64,000 nucleotides of DNA from Gordonia spumicola (GCF_009932475.1 NZ_BJOV01000002.1:372001-436000), one strand, 5' to 3'; counted from the first letter of the stretch, positions 8,224 through 18,358 are shown. Program-made: numbers and translations. Notes: generated by a model not told the origin, from the sequence alone.

Positions 8224-9725
8224 TACCGCACCACATCCGTTCCCGGCGGGACGGGCGGACCCGGTGGCGGGGCCGGAATCCGGCAGGACAGCCACTTCTC
8301 GACGGCCGACCCGGACTCGGTGACCCGATCCCCGAAGGTGGGGAGGATCTTCTCCGGCTGCAACGCGTGATTGACCTTCCACGGATCGTTCGAGCCGGTA
8401 GGCCGCCACCCGACCCGGCCCGTGAAGGGCCCGGACTGCAGGATGGCGGTTTCCCACCCGCCAGGCTTCGTCGAGACCGACCTATTGTGGCCGCCGCACG
8501 CCCCTCCGAGGTGGTCGATGTCGGTGAGGCCGCCGTCTTGCCAGTCGGGCATGTGATGGGCCTGGGTCTTCGACCACGGGACAGTGCAGCCCGGCGCGGT
8601 GCAGCCACGATCGCGGCCGAACAATGCGAGCCGTTGGGCCCGGGATGCCAGGCGCTTGCCGCGCCCGAGGTACAGGACCTGTGCTGAGGCGTTCGCGAAC
8701 ACTTCTAGCCACGGGGTGGCGTCTCCGGCGATCTCCACGAGATCCTTGACAGGCAGACGCGTGCCGGTGGCGGTGGTCGCGACACCGGTGCGCGATTCGA
8801 GATCGTCCAGTGATGCAGTGACAACCAACTGCGACGACAGCGACGTACCCTCACCGAGGCCACCGTTGGCGATCAGGAACGTCCACATCGCCTCGAGTGC
8901 GTCATGATTGCGTTGCGACTGCGAACGGGTGTCCCGTTCGGCCGCGGCCGAACGGGCCTCGGGGTCGACGTTGGCCGATGATCCGGACGGGGACTGCTCG
9001 TCGTCGGGATTGTTCATCCCCGGTGCCGCCCACAGGATCAGCAGTGCCTCAAGCTTGGCGCGGGCCGCCGGGGTCAGTTTGGCGCTGATCGCCGACATGA
9101 GCCGCCGATCCTGCGGAGCCAGAGTCACACCACGACTCCGCGCGCGGTCGGTGTCGTCGGTCAACTCCCCGTCGGGATCGAGGTGCGCCAGAATCCGCTT
9201 ACCCGCGGTCCGGGTCTGCTCGGGAGTCAACGTCCGAGCTACCCCGGCCAACTCGGCTTCAGCACGGGCCTTCACATCGGCAGGAATAGCAGCCGGGATC
9301 GCGTCGATCACGTCGACGATCTCCGAGACATGATCGAGGGAGAGATCACCGTCGGCCACCGCCGCAGCGGTGGCCGGGAGTGTCGGGTCGAGCGGTTCGC
9401 CGGAGAAGGCGACCAGCGAGCTCAGGCTCAACGCCGCATCGGTGCGCTGTTTGCGAGCCCGCGCCGACAACCGGAGTCGACCTTCGAGGTATTTGCCGGG
9501 CATCTGCGATCCCAAATCGCGGTACGCGCCGCGCTGGGAGACCTCGGCGAACAGCCGTGCATCGACGCCGACTCCGCGACGGTTGGATCGCTCATTGATG
9601 TCCGAGGCGGCCAGAAGTTCGCGATTCGACAGACCGGCCAGTGACACCACCGCGAGCTTCTGCGCGACCTGATCCTGCAACCGCACGAGGTCCAGCGGAT
9701 TGTCGGGGAGTTCGATGTTCGTCAT
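8214..9725 (-). CDS. DUF222 / HNH endonuclease-type protein (13E12 repeat family), intact copy
   Basis: 503 aa from ATG 9725 with RBS GGAGGTGG (a GTG at 9734 overlaps that RBS and is less likely). The DUF222 domain covers about residues 20-330. A C-terminal HNH nuclease follows, with C-x4-C zinc ligands (CTAPGC), the QAHHM motif and CGGHNR. The family is highly repeated in Mycobacterium, Gordonia and relatives as 13E12 repeats and is suspected of being mobile. A second, broken copy in the same orientation lies at 25795-27304. Confidence 0.9.
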   Translation of the reverse strand: MTNIELPDNPLDLVRLQDQVAQKLAVVSLAGLSNRELLAASDINERSNRRGVGVDARLFAEVSQRGAYRDLGSQMPGKYLEGRLRLSARARKQRTDAALSLSSLVAFSGEPLDPTLPATAAAVADGDLSLDHVSEIVDVIDAIPAAIPADVKARAEAELAGVARTLTPEQTRTAGKRILAHLDPDGELTDDTDRARSRGVTLAPQDRRLMSAISAKLTPAARAKLEALLILWAAPGMNNPDDEQSPSGSSANVDPEARSAAAERDTRSQSQRNHDALEAMWTFLIANGGLGEGTSLSSQLVVTASLDDLESRTGVATTATGTRLPVKDLVEIAGDATPWLEVFANASAQVLYLGRGKRLASRAQRLALFGRDRGCTAPGCTVPWSKTQAHHMPDWQDGGLTDIDHLGGACGGHNRSVSTKPGGWETAILQSGPFTGRVGWRPTGSNDPWKVNHALQPEKILPTFGDRVTESGSAVEKWLSCRIPAPPPGPPVPPGTDVVRYPA

Positions 9726-9750
9726 GGTGTCCACCTCCTTCGTTGCCTCG

Positions 9751-9779
9751 ATTCTATCCTAATGTGGGACAATTCACAA
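9751..9779 (-). promoter_or_regulatory. Sigma-A-type promoter for the intact DUF222-HNH gene
   Basis: Reading the minus strand: TTGTGA (9774-9779), 17 nt, TAGAAT (9751-9756), about 25 bp upstream of ATG 9725. The broken copy has an SOS-like box in the corresponding region instead. Confidence 0.5.
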
Positions 9780-9920
9780 TAGCTACGTTCATCAGTTCGA
9801 TGGATGGGTGATTCCCGGTCATCGGTGGGCGAACTGCCCGGTGAGACACACGACACAATGCGTTGCGACAGTCCGCCGGTCTCGTGGTTCCTACGACCAC
9901 TGATCACCGGGCATCAATCA

Positions 9921-12161
9921 TCAGAGCGGGCAGGTGATGCCCGTGTCCTTGGTGCCGCTGACAGCCTGACGGAGGCCCTGCTCGACGGCGTCGGCGTACA
10001 GGTTCAGGCCCGGACCGAACGGGTGGACGCCGTCGGCGCCGAGGTCGTCCTGATGGGCGTCCGCGATGGAGCACCACGGGGCCAGGAAGACGTTCGGTTT
10101 CCGTTTGGCGTACCGGATCACCTGCCGAGCGGCCTCCGGGATGCCCGCGACCGGGCCGTACGGGACCAGCAGCACCACCTTGCGGTCCGGTCCGAGCATC
10201 CGCACGATGCGGTTCAACTCGCCGGGGAACGCCTGGCCGTTGGTTCCGAACCCGAGGACCACGAACTCGCGCATCTTGTTCGCATCCAGGAGAGAGGTCA
10301 TCACGCCTTCACCTCCGGAGTAGTGCCGCGACACCTCCGCGTCGATGTAGATGCCGGGGAACCGCCTGGTCAAGGCCTGCGACGACGCGAGCATCACCGA
10401 GTCGCCGATGGCGGTGATCTCGGGGCCCGTCGGCAGGTCACGCGACGGTTTCGGCGGGAGGACGACGGCGGGAGCCTCGTTGGCCTGCCGTTGGATCTCG
10501 GCGAGCTCGTCGAGCTGCCGCTCCAACGCCGACTTCGACGGGCTGGTCCCGAGGGCGGAGCCCGCGAGCATCACCACGGTCAGCACGGCGGCCATCGCGG
10601 CGAGCGGCGCGAACCGCCGCGCGTGACCGCCGAGGGCCGACAGCACCCCACGGAACCCGAGGCGGCGGAACGGGGTCTCGATCCACCGGTACGACAGCTC
10701 CGACAGCACGAGGCTCGCGACCGCGGCGACCACCCCGACCATCCAGGCGGGAGCCGTGTGCGTCGCCGCGTTGCCACTGCCGTTGATCAGCTCGCGCGCG
10801 ACGATGAACGCGGGCCAATGCCACAGGTACAGGCTGAACGAGCGCGCGCCGAACCAGGTCAAGGCGCGGACGCTGAGGAGTTTCGGGATCGGCCCGTCCT
10901 CGCGGACCGCATTGTGGACGAGCAGCGTCGTCAACAGGCAGGCGACCAGGATGCCGCCGCGGTATGCGGTCGCCGACGTGTCCGGAAGCAGGTAGAGCAT
11001 CGCCATCAACGCGACGAACGCGATCGGGGCGAGGGTCAGACCGACCCACCGTGCGACGGCCGGGCTGCGCCGCAGCGGCCACGAGTCGGCGGCGTCGGAT
11101 GCGGGCGCGGTGATCACCAGCGCCAGCGCGACGCCTGCGAGCAGCCCGAACAGGTGCGTGTCACTGCCGAAGTACACGCGGGACGGGTCGGTGTCCGGGT
11201 GGTAGAGGTACGCCATCAAACCCGCGGACGCGAGGCCGACGACCGTGGCGACACCCGCGGCCACCAGCATGCGACGCCGCGGTTCCGAGCGGCGGGTGAG
11301 CGCCATGACGGCGAGGAACGCCAGCGGCCAGACGACGTAGAACTGCTCCTCGATCGCCAGTGACCAGTAGTGCATGAAGACGCGGGGCGTCGTCTCCGCG
11401 AAGTAGCTGTCCGACTGCGCGATCTGCACCCAGTTGTTGACGAAGAAGAGGGAACCGAAGAACTGGTCCTTCAGCTTCACCGCGACGTCGCCGCCGATCA
11501 GTCCGGCGACGGCGGTGGCGACCACCAGAACCGTCACCGACGCCGGGATGATGCGTCTGGCTCGACGTGTCCAGAACCCGTCGAGCGACACCCGTCCACC
11601 CGATCCGAACTCGCGGACCAGCAGCGAGGTGATGAGGAAGCCGGACAGGACGAAGAAGATGTCGACGCCGAGATAGCCGCCGCGCAGCGCGTCGCCGAAG
11701 AGGTGGTAGACGACGACCGAGAGGACCGCGATGCCGCGGAGCCCGTCCAGGGCCGGTGCGCGCCGGATCCGTCCCGGCTCGATCGTCGGTCGGGGTGCGA
11801 CCGTCCCGGCCGCGACCGGTTCGGCGGCGGGCTCGGCGGGCGGTGCGGGAGCCGGCGCGGCCGGAACGACTGCGGCCGGGATCCGCACGGTCGGCGTCTC
11901 GTCCGGCTCGGACTCATCCGCCTCGGACTCGTCCGGTTCGGCGACCCGGTGCGGTTCGGGATCCGTCGGCGCGAGGTCGACGATCTCCTCGACCACCGGT
12001 TCCGCGGACTCCACAACGGGCTCTTCCGCCGGGGCCGCGGTCGGCAGCGTCTCCTCGGCCACCGTCACGGGGGCGGGCGCACCGAGGTCGACATCCTCTT
12101 CGACGAGCCTGCGCCTGCGCGAGTTCGTGACGTTCTTCGGCCGCGCGATCGTCCCCGTCAT
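9921..12161 (-). CDS. Membrane acyltransferase with C-terminal SGNH domain (OafA-type)
   Basis: 746 aa. An acidic, Pro/Glu-rich cytoplasmic extension (about 1-130) precedes an acyltransferase-3 domain with about 10 helices, starting RRAPALDGLRGIAVLSVVVYH; the catalytic His is in VVYHLF. The C-terminal periplasmic SGNH domain has GDSVML (Ser), FGTNG (Asn) and DGVHP (Asp-His). Such proteins O-acetylate exported polysaccharide or peptidoglycan. The long acidic N-terminal tail is unusual. Divergent from the second acyltransferase. Confidence 0.9.
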   Translation of the reverse strand: MTGTIARPKNVTNSRRRRLVEEDVDLGAPAPVTVAEETLPTAAPAEEPVVESAEPVVEEIVDLAPTDPEPHRVAEPDESEADESEPDETPTVRIPAAVVPAAPAPAPPAEPAAEPVAAGTVAPRPTIEPGRIRRAPALDGLRGIAVLSVVVYHLFGDALRGGYLGVDIFFVLSGFLITSLLVREFGSGGRVSLDGFWTRRARRIIPASVTVLVVATAVAGLIGGDVAVKLKDQFFGSLFFVNNWVQIAQSDSYFAETTPRVFMHYWSLAIEEQFYVVWPLAFLAVMALTRRSEPRRRMLVAAGVATVVGLASAGLMAYLYHPDTDPSRVYFGSDTHLFGLLAGVALALVITAPASDAADSWPLRRSPAVARWVGLTLAPIAFVALMAMLYLLPDTSATAYRGGILVACLLTTLLVHNAVREDGPIPKLLSVRALTWFGARSFSLYLWHWPAFIVARELINGSGNAATHTAPAWMVGVVAAVASLVLSELSYRWIETPFRRLGFRGVLSALGGHARRFAPLAAMAAVLTVVMLAGSALGTSPSKSALERQLDELAEIQRQANEAPAVVLPPKPSRDLPTGPEITAIGDSVMLASSQALTRRFPGIYIDAEVSRHYSGGEGVMTSLLDANKMREFVVLGFGTNGQAFPGELNRIVRMLGPDRKVVLLVPYGPVAGIPEAARQVIRYAKRKPNVFLAPWCSIADAHQDDLGADGVHPFGPGLNLYADAVEQGLRQAVSGTKDTGITCPL

Positions 12162-12414
12162 CGGGCGGACTCCTGCCTGCGGGGTCGGCGAAGAGGGTCC
12201 GGGCGCAGCACGCGGCCCAGCATAACGGAGTGTCCGGTGTCGAATCGATCGGACGACAGCCGTCCGTCGTGCGTTCGACGGACGTTCGACGGCCCGATCT
12301 GTGCCGTCACCATCGAGAGGGTTCCCTCAGGTTCCGGCTGCTAGGCTAACCGACGGTTTCGCCATGTCTGCGTTCGATGCGGCGACCCGCGCGAGCATGA
12401 AACGGAGACGACCA

Positions 12415-14577
12415 ATGGCTGACCAGAAGTCGGATTCTCCGTCCGGTGACGCGGTGAAGGCCGCCTACCGATCCGACCTCGACGGGCTCAGGGGAATCGC
12501 GATCGCCTTGGTCGCCTGCTTCCACGTGTGGTTCGGCCGGGTGTCCGGCGGCGTCGACGTCTTCCTGACCCTGTCGGGATACTTCTTCATCGGCTCCTTG
12601 GTCCGGCACGCTGTGCACAGCCAGTCGACGAACATCGGGTTCGGCGACACCGTGAGCCCGTGGCCGCGGTTGAAACGGCTGCTCCGCCGTCTGCTGCCCG
12701 CGCTCTACACGGTGTTGATCGTGGTGTCCGTGCTGACGACGATCGTCATCGCCCAGACCCGCTGGCTCAACATCGGCCGCGAGGTGTTCGCGAGCGCGCT
12801 GTACTACCAGAACTTCCACCTCGCGCGGAACTCCCAGGACTACCTGGCCGCGAGCTCGGCGAACAGTCCCCTGCAGCACCTGTGGTCGATGTCGATGCAG
12901 GGCCAGTTCTTCGTCGGGGCGCTTCTCGTCCTGCTGGCGATCGCCGGAGCCCTCAAACTGCTCGCCGCGCGGTTCCCCGTCGTGGCGCGCGCGACGGTGA
13001 TCCGGAGCGTCTTCGCGGTCGTCATCCTCGCGGCCGCCGTCGCGTCGTTCCTGTGGGCTCAGCATCGGCTGCACATCGATCAGCCGTACAACTACTACGA
13101 CACGTTCTCGCGCCTGTGGGAGCCGCTCGTCGGCGGTCTCCTCGCCATCTGGATGCCCGCGGTCCGCGTGCCGTCGTGGCTGCGCAGCGGCGTCACCGTC
13201 GCGGCTCTGCTGGTGATCGCGACGTGCGGCTGGTGGATCGACGGCGTCGCCGAGTATCCCGGACCCCTCGCGTGGGTGCCCGTCGGTTCGACGCTGCTGA
13301 TCATCTGGGCCGGTCACGTCGCCGCTGGCGAACCGAGGCCGCTGGCGAATCGGCTGCTCGCGGGCAAGCGTCCCGTGTGGTTGGGCACCATGTCGTACTC
13401 GCTGTACCTGATCCACTGGCCGCTGCTGATCTTCTACCTGACCTGGAACAGCATCGACCACGCGAACGCCGTCGAGGGAACGGCGATCCTCGCGGTCTCC
13501 CTCGGACTGTCGTGGCTGATGAAGAGGTACGTCGAAGACCCGATGCGCGGCGGCGGCCGGTCGTCGATGACGCACATCCGCTGGCCGAGGCATCCGCGGA
13601 TCACCTATCCGGCGATCTTGACGGTCGTGCTCGTCCTCCTGTCGGCGGGGACCGCGGGCGCGATCACCGCATGGGATCGACACGTCGCGGGCGTGCAGGT
13701 CGACACCACGAACCTCGATCCGACGCTCTATCCCGGCGCGCGCGCCCTCCTCAACGGAGCCCCGGTCCCGGCCCTCGACCCTCAGCCGACTCCACTGGCC
13801 GCCGCGTCCGACCTGCCGCAGACGTACTTCGACGGCGTCATGGTGGAGATGGACGTGACGACGCCGGCCGTCGGCGTGTACGGCGACAAGAACGGCTCCA
13901 AGACGATCGCCCTCGCGGGCGGATCGCACACCGAGATGTGGCTGAGCGCGCTCGACACCATCGCCAAACGCAATCGCATCAAGATCGTGACCTACGTGAA
14001 GCGCGGCTGCCCGATCACCACCGATGAGAACCCCGCCTACCTCGAACGGGTGCCGTACCCGGAGTGTTTCGCGTGGAACAACGAGGTGATGGCCGACCTC
14101 CTGCGCACCCGTCCGGACGCCGTCGTCACCAACTCGACCCGTCCCGCGGAGTCCGGGCCGGGCGACTTCGTCCCGCAGGGCTACATCAACGCGTTCAAGA
14201 AGCTCACCGATGCGGGCATCCCCGTCGTCGGCATCCGCGACACACCGTGGCCGGGCAACGATCAGGGCCCGATCGACACCCCGATGTGCCTGTCGGACGG
14301 TGGCAACTCGACGAGCTGCGGCACCGTCCGGGCACGCGCGCTGAACGCCGTCGACCCCGGCATCGCCTACGCCGAACGCGACCCGCTGTTCTACGCCCTC
14401 GACTTCAGCGACGGCATCTGCACGGCCACGTTCTGCCCCGCGGTGATCGGCAACATCATGGTGTACCGCGACATCCATCACCTCACCCAGACGTACGTCC
14501 GCTCCCTGACGTTCGAAGTCCAACGTCAGCTGGGCGCCGTCCTCCCCTGGACCGCCCTCGTCCCCGTCCCTCGATAG
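12415..14577 (+). CDS. Membrane acyltransferase with C-terminal SGNH domain
   Basis: 720 aa from ATG 12415, preceded by GGAGACG. The acyltransferase-3 domain starts YRSDLDGLRGIAIALVACFH and has about 10 helices, followed by a periplasmic SGNH-like domain. The nucleophile block is LAGGSHTEMW, where the usual GDSH Asp is Gly but the Ser is kept; the Asp-x2-His of the last block appears as DIHHL. It likely O-acylates the polysaccharide built by the surrounding genes. Convergent with the downstream glycosyltransferase, with a large inverted repeat between them. Confidence 0.88.
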   Translation: MADQKSDSPSGDAVKAAYRSDLDGLRGIAIALVACFHVWFGRVSGGVDVFLTLSGYFFIGSLVRHAVHSQSTNIGFGDTVSPWPRLKRLLRRLLPALYTVLIVVSVLTTIVIAQTRWLNIGREVFASALYYQNFHLARNSQDYLAASSANSPLQHLWSMSMQGQFFVGALLVLLAIAGALKLLAARFPVVARATVIRSVFAVVILAAAVASFLWAQHRLHIDQPYNYYDTFSRLWEPLVGGLLAIWMPAVRVPSWLRSGVTVAALLVIATCGWWIDGVAEYPGPLAWVPVGSTLLIIWAGHVAAGEPRPLANRLLAGKRPVWLGTMSYSLYLIHWPLLIFYLTWNSIDHANAVEGTAILAVSLGLSWLMKRYVEDPMRGGGRSSMTHIRWPRHPRITYPAILTVVLVLLSAGTAGAITAWDRHVAGVQVDTTNLDPTLYPGARALLNGAPVPALDPQPTPLAAASDLPQTYFDGVMVEMDVTTPAVGVYGDKNGSKTIALAGGSHTEMWLSALDTIAKRNRIKIVTYVKRGCPITTDENPAYLERVPYPECFAWNNEVMADLLRTRPDAVVTNSTRPAESGPGDFVPQGYINAFKKLTDAGIPVVGIRDTPWPGNDQGPIDTPMCLSDGGNSTSCGTVRARALNAVDPGIAYAERDPLFYALDFSDGICTATFCPAVIGNIMVYRDIHHLTQTYVRSLTFEVQRQLGAVLPWTALVPVPR

Positions 14578-14594
14578 CGCGGGCGAGCGAGGGA

Positions 14595-14671
14595 GCCCGA
14601 AGATCGGTCGAATCATCGGGGTCCGCCGACATATCGTCATCGGACTTCGACTACGAGACCGATCTTCGGGC
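14595..14671. terminator. Long inverted repeat between convergent genes
   Basis: Perfect 15-bp arms GCCCGAAGATCGGTC (14595-14609) and GACCGATCTTCGGGC (14657-14671) flank a 47-nt middle that can itself pair in part (GTCCG...CGGAC). The position between the ends of the acyltransferase (+) and the GT4 gene (-) suggests a bidirectional terminator. Confidence 0.55.
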
Positions 14672-14703
14672 GCCACCGAGTCCGCGCGAAGCGAGGTACC
14701 TGG

Positions 14704-15783
14704 TCAGCCGAGGAGGGCGGAGAGGGTCGCCGGGATCGTGTGGTCGATGTCGTGACGAGAGCGGACGCGAGCACGCCCGCGGGCGGCGAGGTCGGCGCGC
14801 AGGGTCGGGTCGGCCACCACACGGCGGACGGCGGAGGCCAGCGCCTGCGGATCCGACGGCGCGACGAGCAGACCGCAACCGGCCGCGAGGTAATCGGCTG
14901 TGCCGCCGTGATCGGTGCCGATCACCGGGCACCCGACGGCGAGTGCTTCGAGGACGCCGAGCGGACCGGCCTCGGGCCTGATGCTCGCCGACACCGTCGC
15001 CGTCCAGCGGCGAAGACACTCACCCGCGTCCGCCCGCCCCAGGAAGCTGACGCGGCCGGCCAGCCCGGGACGCTCGGCCAGAGCGCGCAGGCGCTCGACG
15101 TGTTCCTCGTCGCCCGGAAAGCCCTCCCCCGCGATCTCCAGGCGTACATCGTCGACCTGCGCGATCGCCTCGAGCAGCGGAACGTGCCCCTTCCACTCGG
15201 TGAGCGCGGCGAGTATCCCGATCACGGGCGTGCCCGGATGCTCGAGCGGTGCGGCGTCGACGTCGACGCGGACGCCGTTGACTCGTACGACCACCGGGAA
15301 GCCGCTCGTCCGCAGGGGTTCGGCCGTGGCGTCCGACACGGCGACGGCCCGGCGGAGCGCACCGGAGCCGATCCGCACGTACAGCCGTTGCTTCCGGTCG
15401 GCGACGGTGTCGTGGACAAGCCACGTCGCAGTTCCCCGGAGTCGGCCGAAGCGAACGGCGGGCAGCGCGGGCAACGAGTTGACGACTATCCGGGTGCTGT
15501 CGTCGTCGAACGCCGCGAGAATCCGGCCGGCCCGCCGCCATTGCGACGCGAGGCGGGCGACGGCGGCTGCGCGTCCCACGCCCCGACCACCGGACAGGCC
15601 CAGCGACGGCAGTTCGACGTGCTCGACGTTCGACGGGAGCTTGTCGGCCACCGCCCCGGCCGGGCATGCGACGAGCACGCGGAGCCCCCGGTCGACCGCC
15701 TCGGCGACCAGATTCAGCATCACCGCTTCGGCCCCGGAGAACGACCGGGTGTGGGACACGAACACCACTCGGGAGACGGACAC
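14704..15783 (-). CDS. Glycosyltransferase family 4
   Basis: 359 aa from GTG 15783. GT-B fold: the N-terminal half starts VVFVSHTRSFSGAEAVMLNL. The C-terminal nucleotide-sugar half has ILAALTEWKGH, FLGRAD and the donor-binding PLGVLEALAVGCPVIG (E-x7-E-like region). It transfers a sugar onto the lipid-linked repeat unit; donor and linkage are not readable. It follows the flippase gene with a 2-bp gap, so it is last in a three-gene minus-strand operon. Confidence 0.9.
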   Translation of the reverse strand: MSVSRVVFVSHTRSFSGAEAVMLNLVAEAVDRGLRVLVACPAGAVADKLPSNVEHVELPSLGLSGGRGVGRAAAVARLASQWRRAGRILAAFDDDSTRIVVNSLPALPAVRFGRLRGTATWLVHDTVADRKQRLYVRIGSGALRRAVAVSDATAEPLRTSGFPVVVRVNGVRVDVDAAPLEHPGTPVIGILAALTEWKGHVPLLEAIAQVDDVRLEIAGEGFPGDEEHVERLRALAERPGLAGRVSFLGRADAGECLRRWTATVSASIRPEAGPLGVLEALAVGCPVIGTDHGGTADYLAAGCGLLVAPSDPQALASAVRRVVADPTLRADLAARGRARVRSRHDIDHTIPATLSALLG

Positions 15784-15785
15784 GG

Positions 15786-17288
15786 CTACCCCTCACTCAT
15801 GGAACGACGATCGCGCAGGCGCCCGACCTGCGCTCGGATGCTGAATCCGTCGGTGCCGCCGCACAGGTGCAGGACGACCAACGTCCCCGCGCCGCCGAGA
15901 ATCGCGCGCACCGGCCACGGCGAATCCTCGACTCCCGGCGTCATCATCGTGAACGTGATGACCGTCGCCGCGACGGCGGTCGCGCGCAGTGGATGGACAG
16001 CCGACAGCACCCTCTTCACCGGCAGCGAGACGGCGACCAGCACGATGACCGCCACCAGGAGGAAGGCCTCGCTGACGACCATCGCCCACGACGAGCCCAG
16101 GTAGGACGCCCGCGGGATCAGCCAGAGGTTGAGCCCGATGTTCAGGCACAACGATGTAAGGGTGAGCCACGGGTACACGCGGTGCGATCCGACCGCGACC
16201 AGGATCATGATGCCGAGGTGGGCCAACGCGCCCATCGACGCGGCGATCACGAGCAGCCGTGTCGACTGCGCCGCCACCGCGAACCGGTCGCCGTAGAGGA
16301 AACGGAGGAGATCGTCGGCCACCGGGTAGAGGGCGGCGACGCCCACCGCGCACAGTGCGCTGATGATGGCGGCCGCCCGACGTGCCGCGTGCCGGAATCC
16401 GGCGTGGTCGCCGGGCCAGGACGCCACCAGCAGCGTCGTGAACGGCGTGACGACGGCGACGCACGCCACCCCGATGAAGTCGGAGAACTTGAATCCGATC
16501 GAGTACAGGCCGACGGCGTCGAACGTGTCCATCCGCCCCAGGAGGAGGACGTCGACCTTGGCCGTCACCTCGACGAAAGCGAGGCCGATGCTCAGCGGCA
16601 CCGCCTCGATCAGCATCTCGCGCCACAGCGCGCCGTCTATGCCGCCGCGCGGCGCGGGTCCGTCCGCGCCGCGCAGCAGCGCGCGTGCCTTGACGCCGAG
16701 GCTCACCAGTTCGTTCGCGATCGCGGGGATCACAAGCACCAGCAGCAGAGGGGCGAACAGAACGGCCGCGATCGTCAGCAGGAGTTGCACACCCTGCGCG
16801 GCGACCTCCCCCGCGGCGACCAGGCCGAGCCGGAGCCTGCTCTGGAAGATGACCGTGAGCGCATGGCTCGGGGTGGCGATCACGACGACCAGTCCGGCGA
16901 TCGCCGTCGCGGCGATCACGTCGCCATCGTGGCCGGTCACGACCACGACCGCGAGGGCAACCGCATAGCCGATGAGGCCGAGCGCCAGGCGCAGCCAGAC
17001 GAACGACGCGGCGACCCGCGCGATCTGATCCTCGTCGTCTCCGACGAGTCGAGCCAGGACCACCCGGCCCACCCCGAGGTCCGTGACGACGGCCATCATG
17101 CCGAGGACGCCGAAGACGAACGAGAACTTGCCGAAGTCGTCGGACGACAGGGAACGAGCGATCAGGATGGTGCCCAGCCAGCCCATCGCCGCGATGCCGA
17201 CCCGGCTGACCAGCATCGCGATCGTGTTCGACACCGCCCGCTTCGACAGGGACGAGTCGACCGCGACCTCCGTCGGCTCCACCGTCAC
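15786..17288 (-). CDS. Polysaccharide flippase (Wzx-like, MOP superfamily)
   Basis: 500 aa using GTG 17288, which overlaps the stop of the upstream glycosyltransferase (GTGA); longer in-frame starts would overlap that gene heavily. It has about 12-14 helices; the N-terminus (SKRAVSNTIAMLVSRVG then ILIARSLSSDDFGKFSFVF) is typical of Wzx/RfbX proteins. It flips undecaprenyl-linked repeat units across the membrane for polymerisation by the Wzy-like protein at 23216. Confidence 0.88.
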   Translation of the reverse strand: MTVEPTEVAVDSSLSKRAVSNTIAMLVSRVGIAAMGWLGTILIARSLSSDDFGKFSFVFGVLGMMAVVTDLGVGRVVLARLVGDDEDQIARVAASFVWLRLALGLIGYAVALAVVVVTGHDGDVIAATAIAGLVVVIATPSHALTVIFQSRLRLGLVAAGEVAAQGVQLLLTIAAVLFAPLLLVLVIPAIANELVSLGVKARALLRGADGPAPRGGIDGALWREMLIEAVPLSIGLAFVEVTAKVDVLLLGRMDTFDAVGLYSIGFKFSDFIGVACVAVVTPFTTLLVASWPGDHAGFRHAARRAAAIISALCAVGVAALYPVADDLLRFLYGDRFAVAAQSTRLLVIAASMGALAHLGIMILVAVGSHRVYPWLTLTSLCLNIGLNLWLIPRASYLGSSWAMVVSEAFLLVAVIVLVAVSLPVKRVLSAVHPLRATAVAATVITFTMMTPGVEDSPWPVRAILGGAGTLVVLHLCGGTDGFSIRAQVGRLRDRRSMSEG

Positions 17289-18358
17289 GCGAAACCCAAC
17301 GACGCGTACACGTCGATCGTGCGCGCCGCCGTCCGGTCCCACGAGAGGCGTGCGGCGCGGACCGCGGCGGACGTGCGGAGCTCGGTCCGACGATCGGTGT
17401 CGTTCACCAGGTCGCGGAGGGCGTCGGTCCAGTCGCGGAGGCCGACGCCGGGCACCAGGACGGCGCCGTCGCCGACGACCTCGGGCAGAGCCCCCACGGC
17501 GCTGGCGAGCACCGCGGCGCCACACGACATCGCCTCCACGGGCGGCAGACCGAATCCCTCGTAGACGGACGCGTAGGCGACGACGGTGGCGGCGCCGTAC
17601 AGCGCGGGCAGATCATCGGTCGGCACGTAGCCCAGACCGATCGCCGATTCCGGGGCGCGCACCGAGGTCGACCCCTGACCGGCGACGACGAAGGGAACTC
17701 CGACGGACCGCGCGGCCTCGGCGACGACGTGCGGACGCTTGCGGGGTTCGATCGTGCCCACCTGCAGGACGAAGGTCTCGGGCAGGCCGTAGCGTCGTCG
17801 GGCGTCGTCGATCTCCGCGTCCGACGCGGGCCGGGCCCAAGGTGCGGGTGCGAGATGGGTGACCGTCGCGGTACGACCGCACAGGTCGTGGACGCGTTGC
17901 GCGGTGAACTCCGAGACCGCGATCAGTTCGTCGGCACGCCGAAGAGCGTCACGTACGAGCAGTCGTTCGCCGGTGGCCCGGAAACGCGAGAACGCCCACG
18001 GGACGTCGAACACCGACAGGTCGTGAACGGTCGCGACGGTGGCATCGGGTCCGGAGACCGGCAGGTCGACGTCGAGTCCGTGGAAGAGTCCGGCTGCCCG
18101 GGTCGGAGCCTTCGCGTGGAGTGCGCGTACGACGCCGCTGTTGCGAGGCACCGCGATCGCGGCGACCGAATCCGGCAACGCCGGGATCGCCGCCTCCTGC
18201 ACGGAGGCTGTCAGCATCGCGGAGGCCGGCAGGCGCCGACTCACCGCGGCGATCAGTTCGCGTTCGTACGTGCTCACCCCCGCACCGTCGACGGCGAGGG
18301 CCAATGCGCCGAATCCAATCGTCGACGATCGTCTGGACACGGTGGTCTCCATTGACAT
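17285..18358 (-). CDS. Glycosyltransferase family 4
   Basis: 357 aa from ATG 18358, with GAGAAGGG upstream; in-frame Met codons up to 18478 lie in AT-rich, non-coding-like sequence. The acceptor-half start is IGFGALALAVDGAGVSTYERELI; the donor half has LQVGTIEPRKRP and EGFGLPPVEAMSCGAAVLAS. First gene of the minus-strand operon with the flippase and the GT at 14704. The arrangement resembles mannosyl/rhamnosyl transferases of exopolysaccharide clusters, but the sugar is not identifiable. Confidence 0.9.
   Translation of the reverse strand: MSMETTVSRRSSTIGFGALALAVDGAGVSTYERELIAAVSRRLPASAMLTASVQEAAIPALPDSVAAIAVPRNSGVVRALHAKAPTRAAGLFHGLDVDLPVSGPDATVATVHDLSVFDVPWAFSRFRATGERLLVRDALRRADELIAVSEFTAQRVHDLCGRTATVTHLAPAPWARPASDAEIDDARRRYGLPETFVLQVGTIEPRKRPHVVAEAARSVGVPFVVAGQGSTSVRAPESAIGLGYVPTDDLPALYGAATVVAYASVYEGFGLPPVEAMSCGAAVLASAVGALPEVVGDGAVLVPGVGLRDWTDALRDLVNDTDRRTELRTSAAVRAARLSWDRTAARTIDVYASLGFA

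Noticed and set aside
12240..12300. GTTCGACGG direct repeats near 12271-12291 as an SOS box
   Set aside because: The half-sites are tandem rather than inverted and do not fit TCGAAC-N4-GTTCGA.
12346..14676. 776-codon minus-strand frame opposite the second acyltransferase
   Set aside because: His/Arg/Asp-rich composition without any domain; the plus strand encodes a clear acyltransferase with membrane helices.
15666..17564. 632-codon plus-strand frame opposite the flippase
   Set aside because: Low-complexity hydrophilic sequence antisense to a convincing Wzx-like protein.
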